The notes below the pieces were generated by a model, which saw nothing but the letters and a program-made list of their open reading frames with translations, did not search any database and was not told the origin of the DNA. Shown in pieces: positions 29,482 to 36,315 of a DNA stretch of 36,315 nucleotides; within the stretch, counting starts at the first letter, position 1; each line of letters opens with the position of its first letter. Origin of the DNA: Hofstenia miamia (taxonomy: Eukaryota; Xenacoelomorpha; Acoela; Hofsteniidae); contig CABFPE010000861.1 of the NCBI GenBank assembly GCA_900660155.1, positions 59,620 through 95,934 on the forward strand, in the 5' to 3' direction. Made by a program: the position numbers and the translations under genes.

Positions 29482-32400
29482 GTAAACATTTTACTTCTAC
29501 TACACATATGGTAATACCATCGATGAAGAATACACGATTATTAAGTCCACATGGTCAAACCAACCACATATCTTGAGATTGCGCGTTCAGAGATAAAAAA
29601 AACCCCGCGACGACCCGGATGAAGGGTTGAAAATGAAAATGTTTTCATAGGTTTTTTTTACGGATTTTCACTAAAGATTGTACTACTAGTGCCCAATACA
29701 ATTAATTTTATAAATTACGGCCAAAATCGTGATATATTTTTGCATATTCTTTTATTTGGATCCCAATATCTTAGGTATATTTAGTATCTTTAAGTAGTGA
29801 AGTAAACACAACTAGTGAGTCTACTCATTGATCAGTAATCCTTACAAAAATGGAAACTATACTGAAATTTAGAAAATTTTTCAGAGGCAAATCTATATAG
29901 GGTTTGAGTTTCTAACATATTTTCAATTATTTTATTATATTATAATTACACATTTAATAGTTAAAAAGTTAGATCATATGCTTACTACTTCAAATGGTAT
30001 GGGGACTGTCTTTCTCTGTCCAAGAACTCAAATTGGGTAGGAACAAACATATAATGAAAATTTTATAATTTAAAAACCCGGTCTAAACTTATACAGGCTC
30101 GAACAAAGTTTTATACAATGCGAACAGAACTTCATATGGTTAGAAATCTGAACAACAGAAGTTGTACACAATTGCTAAAACGGCTGACATGTGCAATCAC
30201 TTTCCACTGCACGAATGTGTTAATTTACTGGGCACTTCTCGCATTATTCGGCAGAAACAAAGTTCCGTTGAATGTTAAAAACATCTTACCATACAGTTGC
30301 TAAATTTTCAATAAGGCTCTGCCAGACGCGATCCTAGAAAATTTTGAACTAGGGAGAAGTATCAATTTTTTTACTTACTTGCATGCTATACAAAATCTAA
30401 TCAATAAGTGCAATGGCTTATGATGTTCTTCACAAAACCTTAAAGTATACATTTATGCAGGTGAGAGCTTTTTATTCAAAGGGAAGCAGAAATTATTTTG
30501 CAAAAACGTCCGCAATTTCATATAATGCTTACGCCTGAGTTTTGCGTGCCATCAAATCACTGATTCCAATCCCATTGGATCTCATTCAAAATTCACTTCC
30601 TTCATCCTATGTTACCTACCGGCAGAGCAATTTGCCCAAAACTAGCAAAAACTAGTTATGCAATTCTGAAATCAATACTTGCAAATTTTCAATTATGCAT
30701 TATGGTTCGAGTCCTAAAACTTTTTTTTACAAAATAGCCTCGTGGAAAATATTACATTTGCAAAAAAGAATTGTACAGAGATAGATCTGTAAGCCTACTT
30801 CTTGGTTTAATAGAAACATTTGGATTGTTGTCGGCATATTGCATTTAAAGAAGCTTAGACAGGAATTTGCATTAAAATCATTGAACAGCACTGCAAAAGC
30901 TATACAAGCAAAATTGGCAATAGAGAACAAAATAGTCAAAGAATGACTTAAAACGACCGAATGATTGCTTTAAACACGCTTACAGAATACTAATTGTAAA
31001 AACGCAAATATATATAGAAGTTGAAGGATTTACGTAAATGCAAATGATACCCTCAGCTAAAGAAGCTACTTAAATGAAGAAAATAAGAAATAATACAAAT
31101 TCAACTAATCAAGTACAATTAAAATTAAAAAAATATTTGAAATTTAGCGGGAAAAGATTTATGAAGATAATAAAGGAGATTATCTAATTGAAGCCAAACA
31201 TTCAAATGTGCATCAATTCAATTACCAAAGACGGTTAATTAAAATTCATCCCAGACGAGGATTAGGTTACGTTTACGAAATTAAAATATCAAATATCATT
31301 TCAAAATTCACCACCATTGTAATCAGGGAAGCACATTTTCAAATTGGTGCCGTGTAATGACGTTTCTTAAATCTGCTCGCAGTCAAACTAACAAATTACA
31401 GTTATTCACAATAACACTTGGAATTCATCAATCGTGAAATATGTATGAAAGCAAAATAAATAAATTAAAAGATAACAATTTCTATCACCAAGTATGAGGG
31501 AAGTATTAATTACATTTTTCATAACATTAAATTCTATTTATCCTGGGCGCCAATTTGACCCCATCGCCATATTTTTGGATATAACTCAGAGACCGTTTTT
31601 TTACATTCAATTATAATTAAATGATTTCTATGTTTTACTTGCATTATAGGCCTTTCTCTAAATTCTAGGGGACGGAGGTATGAAACATTTGGTTCGGTAT
31701 CACTTAAAATACCTCGCTGTCGACTCGCTATCGGTATGACTATGCGCATATATATATATATNCATGTATCGTTTCGGGGGCTCAAATTACCCCCAGGCAA
31801 AGCAGGTTTAATAAAATAAGATAATCAATTGACATGTATTCTCACTCAACTGTTTTAGGAGAATGTGGTTACAAACTAACATTAAATTCTGCACAAGACT
31901 ACCACGGTGATCCTATTTGCAAAAACTGCTATCAAAAGTTCAACAAGAAAAACGGTAACATTTTCATTTTAAAATAAATGGATCAGGTAGAATTAAAAAA
32001 GACCCTAGTGTAAAAATATAAATTTAAGACACAAAAGTATTTTTTTAACAAAACCCTTGCCATTCCTTAACCCTAAGCTACAAACTGCTTTTCCAATTGC
32101 TCAAGCAATTTTCTCCAAACCTATTATGAAATTGGAAAATTCTGAGACATGGCCACAACCATTAATAAGCGTGTTCAACATGTTGAAAATGTGTATGAAA
32201 GTGTATTGCTGTGAGAGAAGTACTTGAGAATATTCACGAACTTTCATTGAAAATTCAAATTTTTGTTAAAAAGTTTTAAATTCTCACCATTTATAATGTT
32301 CAGGTAAGCAGGAGGGCTGCCGTGCGTTAATTCAGAAAGCAGGTCAGCGATAGGTCACGAAATGAGTGTGAAAATGAAAGAGGAGACGATTTTCTATCCA

Positions 32401-35400
32401 GTGGTGTTTACAGATTTTGGATGACATTATTAGCTTTAAGAGTTATAAACGTTTAAAGTTTTTTAAAGAAATCAAACAAATTTAAAAACTGCTCGACAGT
32501 TTAAACTATTTTCAGAAATATATAATCAGTGCACAAGAATTTAAAAAGAGAACAAATTAAACTTGATTTAGAAATAAATATTATTTCTTCCCAAGGGATA
32601 CATTAATTTAAACTCTAATTGTCTGAAGTTTTATATAAAGTAAAAATAAACTAAAAAATATTTCAACTAATCCCTAAAGACACTTGAAAATTTGACTATG
32701 TCTGCGAACACACCATTAGGTAGGAATGTAAGAATAAAAAGACATCTCACTAATTCAAAAGTAAAGCAAATATGTTTTAGTAGGAACGTCAATAATGAGT
32801 ATATAGCGAACGCTTCATTTAGCAATCATTTTAATAGACAATGTGGAGACGATACACTTAACAGACAAAAATTAATTTAACCAGTCCTTCTGCTATTTTT
32901 ACCAGAACAACATTATTTTTAACGGCTACTTGCTAGAAATAGGAAAATTTAATTTTGGAGAAAAGTGCTGTAGGAAATCACACAAATGTGGATTTAAAAC
33001 TTGAGCGATGGCTGAAAAACGCGCAATTTGAAAACATGTAAATTAAGAAAACTATATTATATTCCCAATGATAAATACGAAATTTTTGACAAGATAAATT
33101 ATAGTTACCAGACAGCTACCAAGCGAAAATCTGCTAGAAATCAAAATTGAATTTGATAGACTGAATGCATCATAAAAGGGATGTTTTCGTATGGAAAACG
33201 TCTTTGATGTTTTATATTTAGCATTGTTGAACACAATTAAATATATAATTTTTAATGTCAACTAATTTATTTGAACAATCACAGTGAATTAAATAAAATA
33301 TTCCACGTCAAAAATGTTCAACGGAATTAGTCGACATCAAAAATGATAAATTAAAATCTATTCAGTAACTGTGTATATAGCATGAAAATTTTTTTTCTTA
33401 CTTTACACTGATGCTGTAGGAACTTTTTAGAAATTGTGGACAATTGGGTAAAGAACTCTTTATACCTTCATAAACACACAACCTGTCGACAAACATTTTA
33501 TTTAAAAAATAAAAAATATTTTTTATATTGTCCACTTTAAGTAACCAGATAATACTTAATATTAGCTTAAGTGGTAAACGCTTTCACAATTTAATAATTG
33601 TTGCCATTCAACCGAGAGCGTGCATTAGAAACCTTTTTAACGATAATAATATCTAATCCAATAATTTTCTAACAATTCCCATCAAACAGTCAATTAAATA
33701 TTTTGACATTTAGAATTGAACGGAGTGTCTGTAATACACTTTCATTCTTGCATTTAGAATTATGAAAAATAAATTTAATTGTCAAAATCCGAAATAATTT
33801 TCACATTAATAATACACAGCCGCAGCACAATTTCCTTAATATTGTTACATCTACTTTATACTTCCACAGAATTAAAATGACTTTGTATAGAATAATACCC
33901 AACAAAAAACTAAACTATATAGATCTCCATGCAACCTGAAAATTAGTGTCGCATCAACCATGAGAATTTCCACAAAACATGCTTTCAACAAAACAAAGAC
34001 AATCTATCTTAATTTAGTGCATAATATCTGCCATATATGCGTCACAAAAGAACAAAATATAACCATAAATGACTTTAAAAACCTTTTTGTGAAATTTGAA
34101 TTGTTTCAAAGCTATTTAGTAGAGTTGAAACGAAACCGACATTTTTCAAAAGTTGAAATGACAAAATTGAAATTTATTTAAATATTATATTAATCTTTTG
34201 TTATATTTGTCAATATTGACAGTTTAGTACCCCTATAATTAAATTCTATGATCGCAAATAAATACTCAAATATTCGTTATTATATATTTACAAATGCTCA
34301 ACAACCTGAAAACATTTACATTTATATACTTAAAGATCAACCTCACTTGAAATAAAAATTTTTTCATCAATTTCAAATTCACAATCTCAATGGAATGTGT
34401 GAAGTTGGTAACTTAATTTCAAATTTGAATTAAACACTTCAAATGAAATCAGCCCAATGCTCAGAAAATTGTCAAATACAATGTCTAATTATTGAATTTT
34501 CTTGAGAAAGCCTATTTTTTAATAAAAATTACGCCTGGAAAATCAGTGATACGCATGTTACGCAAATATTTTGCCATGACTTTCATATTATAAATCATGA
34601 ATGTGCGTCAAAAATATTTAAAAGAATAAACAAAACAATATCCAACACATCTTGAAACAAATAATGGATTAGATAATGACGACTAGTTGATATTAATTTT
34701 TTTTAGAAAATGCGTTCGTTTTCTTCAAAGATCAAAATCCGTCAATTCAATTTGAAAATATAAATGAACCCAAAACACATAAAGAGGGACAGAAAGTGGA
34801 AGGGTCCGAAAAGAAATTAAATGTGGAAAACGCTTTCATTGCAGCCCAGAAAGAGCATGAAGAAGAGGAAAAGAGAATTAAAAAGCAACTACAGCACATG
34901 CAGCAACAACAAAAGGTGAAGCTTTCGACTGGAATTGAACATAATTTTTTTAGCAGATTACATAAAATATGCAAGTAGAATTTAAAAAAAGTGAAGGTTT
35001 TTAACACAGACTTCAAGTTTCTGCTTATAACGGGCAATAGAATCTGGAATAAATTGTCATGTTTTTGTTTTGTAAAGCATAAACTAGAGCGCAGCAGGGC
35101 ATTATCACCACATTTCCCAAATTTAATGTTGTGCGTTATATAAATACATTATTAATTCCAATCCAGTAATTTCTTAGGAAAGTTGTCTATAATCTAAGTA
35201 CAAAAGGAATTTTAATGAATTAGAAACTACTATACTATTTCTAAATAAATTAGTAAAGCGCTGTGCGTGTTTGTGGGGAATGGGAGAAAAAAAGTGAATT
35301 GCACATACGCAAATTCTTTAATTGAGGATATTACACGGATTAAATTTGAAATTAATGAGAAGAATATTTATATACATTTAGGAAGAAGAAAGACGTCATC

Positions 35401-35510
35401 AAGAAGCTAAACACGATGATGAGGACGTCATAACGCTCCATCTTCCAAAAGCAATTAAGAAAATTAATATAGTACAAAACGGACGCAATTATACAGTTGA
35501 TTTAGCATGA
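29358..35510 (+). CDS. Single-LIM-domain protein with charged coiled-coil tail (four coding exons)
   Basis: The joined exons are 29358-29481, 31859-31954, 34707-34915 and 35382-35510: 558 nt, 185 residues plus stop, with GT-AG junctions in phases 1, 1 and 0. The start is the first ATG of the open frame (MSVRIGVGDVPICATC). The LIM domain spans residues 13-65 with ligands C13, C16, H34, C38, C41, C44, C62 and C65. Residues 66-140 are charged, and about 112-152 are rich in Glu, Lys and Gln (KEHEEEEKRIKKQLQHMQ), likely a coiled coil. The tail ends LPKAIKKINIVQNGRNYTVD. LIM domains bind proteins, and the CGKKVYLMEQ opening and ..YCKxCY-type end resemble cytoskeletal LIM proteins (EPLIN/LASP/CRP-like), so an actin-associated adaptor is inferred. 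The exact family is not recognised. Confidence 0.9.
30690..30960 (+). mobile_element. Possible reverse-transcriptase thumb remnant
   Basis: Plus-strand frames read IMHYGSSPKTFFYKI, WKILHLQKRIVQRSI and later LHLKKLRQEFALK. The YG...W..L..LQKRI order resembles the thumb/connector of non-LTR reverse transcriptases (compare ERLQRR at 3940). No catalytic motif is present and stops interrupt it. Confidence 0.35.
31542..31797. mobile_element. Probable MITE with terminal inverted repeats, 256 bp
   Basis: The left end reads CCTGGGCGCCAATTTGACCC (31542-31561). The reverse complement of the right end (31797 inward) reads CCTGGGGGTAATTTGAGCCC. With a one-base gap these agree at most positions over about 22 nt. 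The interior is richer in G+C than the intron around it and contains an (AT)n run with an assembly n (31762). No clear target duplication is visible, so the exact termini and superfamily are open. Confidence 0.55.
31859..31954 (+). CDS. LIM protein, coding exon 2 (second half of LIM domain)
   Basis: Residues 42-73 plus one base: GECGYKLTLNSAQDYHGDPI then CKNCYQKFNKKN. C44, C62 and C65 complete the second zinc site. The acceptor is TTTTAG|GA and the donor G|GTAACA. The inverted-repeat element described at 31542-31797 ends only about 60 nt before this acceptor. Confidence 0.9.
31955..34706 (+). other. Intron 2 of the LIM gene
   Basis: 2752 nt of AT-rich DNA that holds copy B of dispersed repeat family 2 (32085-32320). 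The frames at 32692-32880, 33052-33261 and 33960-34181 have no recognisable domains, and none joins the flanking exons in phase in an evident way. Confidence 0.65.
32085..32320 (+). repeat. Dispersed repeat family 2, copy B
   Basis: Counterpart of 21885-22125 in the same orientation (shared CTCCAAACCTATTATGAAAT, GACATGGCCACA, CATTGAAAAT, TTCAGGTAAGCAGGAGG). This copy has an extra segment in its middle relative to copy A (around CATGTTGAAAATGTGTATGA). Confidence 0.7.
34707..34915 (+). CDS. LIM protein, coding exon 3 (charged linker and coiled coil)
   Basis: Residues 74-143: ENAFVFFKDQNPSIQFENIN, then a Lys/Glu-rich stretch ending LQHMQQQQK. The acceptor is TTTTTTTTAG|AA and the donor AAG|GTGAAG, phase 0. 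Confidence 0.88.
35382..35510 (+). CDS. LIM protein, coding exon 4 (C-terminus)
   Basis: Residues 144-185 and TGA stop: EEERRHQEAKHDDEDVITLH, LPKAIKKINIVQNGRNYTVD and a final LA. The Glu-rich start continues the coiled coil of exon 3 without a break, which supports the junction. Polyadenylation signals follow within 30 nt. Confidence 0.88.
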   Translation, partial: EEERRHQEAKHDDEDVITLHLPKAIKKINIVQNGRNYTVDLA

Positions 35511-35530
35511 ATTTGTAAAATAAAGGATTT

Positions 35531-35540
35531 AATAAATAAA
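35531..35540 (+). terminator. Polyadenylation signal of the LIM gene
   Basis: Two overlapping AATAAA hexamers (AATAAATAAA) lie 21 nt after the TGA stop, on the coding strand. Confidence 0.7.
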
Positions 35541-35785
35541 GGCAATTTAAATATTTAAAGGCGCTGTATAGAATCGTTGGCGTCGGAACTATTCCTCGTT
35601 CATATTAAACAAATTATTAAACCGCAAGTGTTCACTTTCCGTTTAGATTAAAACAACTGCTCGTAGTTATCAATTTTTAATGATAATTATTATTTGCGAA
35701 TACAGAAGCGATGGAACCAAGATTTTATCACGCTACTATATTGTTTGGACGCTACAAGATATATATATATATATATATATATATA

Positions 35786-35821
35786 TGGTGCTAAATACAA
35801 TGTATTTCATATTTAGCGCCA
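35786..35821. repeat. Stem-loop abutting an (AT)n tract
   Basis: TGGTGCTAAATA (35786-35797) pairs with TATTTAGCGCCA (35810-35821) over 12 positions with one G-T wobble, and begins exactly where the (AT)n tract ends. A related TGGTACTAAATA/TATTTAGCG pair lies at 35972-35993. Confidence 0.7.
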
Positions 35822-36019
35822 ATTATAAACGTAATATATAGAAACATTTTATTCACTCAGATGTATTCATTTAATTTTTTGCATGCATTATTTACAATAT
35901 CTAGACATAAAAAAACTACTTGCTTTATAACAATTGATGACTGCCAGTAAATAGTAGCAAAAATTTAAAAGTGGTACTAAATAATATTTAGCGGTATTTC
36001 CTAAGGCCCATGAGCGGTA

Positions 36020-36055
36020 GACTCGAATTGAAGCGATAACTCGCAAATTCGAGTC
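36020..36055. repeat. Inverted repeat, 10-bp arms
   Basis: GACTCGAATT (36020-36029) and AATTCGAGTC (36046-36055) are perfect inverted copies around a 16-nt loop. Confidence 0.7.
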
Positions 36056-36281
36056 GATTTACAAAAACATTTAGACTTAGTTTTCTTATTACACTAAGCT
36101 ATATATAACTGTGTTACTCTATATAAATGTATGACAGACATGCAACATGTTAAACTAAATTAGAGAAATCAATCTTGATGGCTTACAATTTGAGATAAAT
36201 AGTGAAAGGTAATTTGATTATTCAACATTATAGGCAAAATTGAAGAAAAATAGATGCCATTCAAGCTAATATCAAATACTC

Positions 36282-36315
<34 letters not shown>

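Larger units (their letters stand above)
29482..31858 (+). other. Intron 1 of the LIM gene
   Basis: 2377 nt. Contents are AT-rich sequence, an unrecognised 61-codon frame (30118-30303), a probable reverse-transcriptase remnant (30690-30960), a roughly 70-codon ATG-less frame of unknown nature (about 31147-31357) and a terminal-inverted-repeat element (31542-31797). Confidence 0.7.
35541..36315. other. DNA downstream of the LIM gene
   Basis: No further gene is seen. It contains (AT)n tracts at 35759-35786 and 36285-36314, two related hairpin motifs (35786-35821 and 35972-35993) and a 10-bp inverted repeat (36020-36055). Confidence 0.6.

Noticed and set aside
30704..30714. GGTTCGAGTCC, a perfect match to the tRNA B-box consensus
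   Set aside because: The flanks do not form a T stem and no D arm, anticodon arm or acceptor stem can be folded upstream, so it is chance.
31534..31800. 88-codon minus-strand frame
   Set aside because: It coincides with the inverted-repeat element, crosses the n at 31762 and includes both termini, so coding is unlikely.
34747..35037. 96-codon minus-strand Cys/Phe-rich frame
   Set aside because: Antisense shadow of the Lys/Glu-rich exon 3 of the LIM gene.
1..36315. CRISPR arrays, operons, bacterial promoters, rRNA
   Set aside because: No regularly spaced repeats with unique spacers and no prokaryotic gene arrangement; the introns and retroelements show an animal nuclear genome.

Overview
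The window reads as AT-rich nuclear DNA of an invertebrate animal. There are no operons or bacterial signals. Two genes are recoverable only by joining short GC-richer exons across canonical GT-AG introns, and the space between them is full of decayed transposable elements and (AT)n or (ATT)n microsatellites. Several introns are tiny (43, 46 and 69 nt), which suggests a lineage with compact introns. The species cannot be named from this sequence. Five single 'n' characters (1446, 12413, 23317, 27597, 31762) mark assembly joins; at two of them the same sequence stands on both sides, so those apparent tandem duplications are probably artefacts.

Gene 1 (minus strand, 13957 to 5563, nine coding exons, 593 codons) is an L3MBTL / lethal(3)malignant brain tumor-like chromatin protein: MBT repeats, an FCS/MYT-type C2HC zinc finger, and a C-terminal SAM domain. 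All eight exon junctions keep the frame. Its second MBT repeat appears to lack the C-terminal half, including the region that forms the methyl-lysine cage in human L3MBTL1, and the 46-nt intron there is too short to hide the missing part. The other repeats also lack a full canonical cage. Intron 2 holds an antisense, decayed non-LTR retrotransposon, and intron 8 holds a further reverse-transcriptase scrap.

Gene 2 (plus strand, 29358 to 35510, four coding exons, 185 codons) encodes a small single-LIM protein with a charged, predicted coiled-coil tail. It has polyadenylation signals just after the stop. Its introns carry a probable inverted-repeat element and other repeat remnants.

Layout: 1-79 possible exon end; 0.8-4.2 kb a cluster of non-LTR reverse-transcriptase fragments in opposing orientations; 5.5-14 kb the L3MBTL-like gene; 14-29.3 kb largely gene-free AT-rich DNA with a non-autonomous hAT-type element (21116-21454), a 1.1-kb duplicated block about an 'n', and two dispersed repeat families; 29.3-35.5 kb the LIM gene; 35.5-36.3 kb hairpins and (AT)n tracts. 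The two genes show no evident functional link: one is a nuclear chromatin reader-type protein and the other a likely cytoskeletal adaptor.
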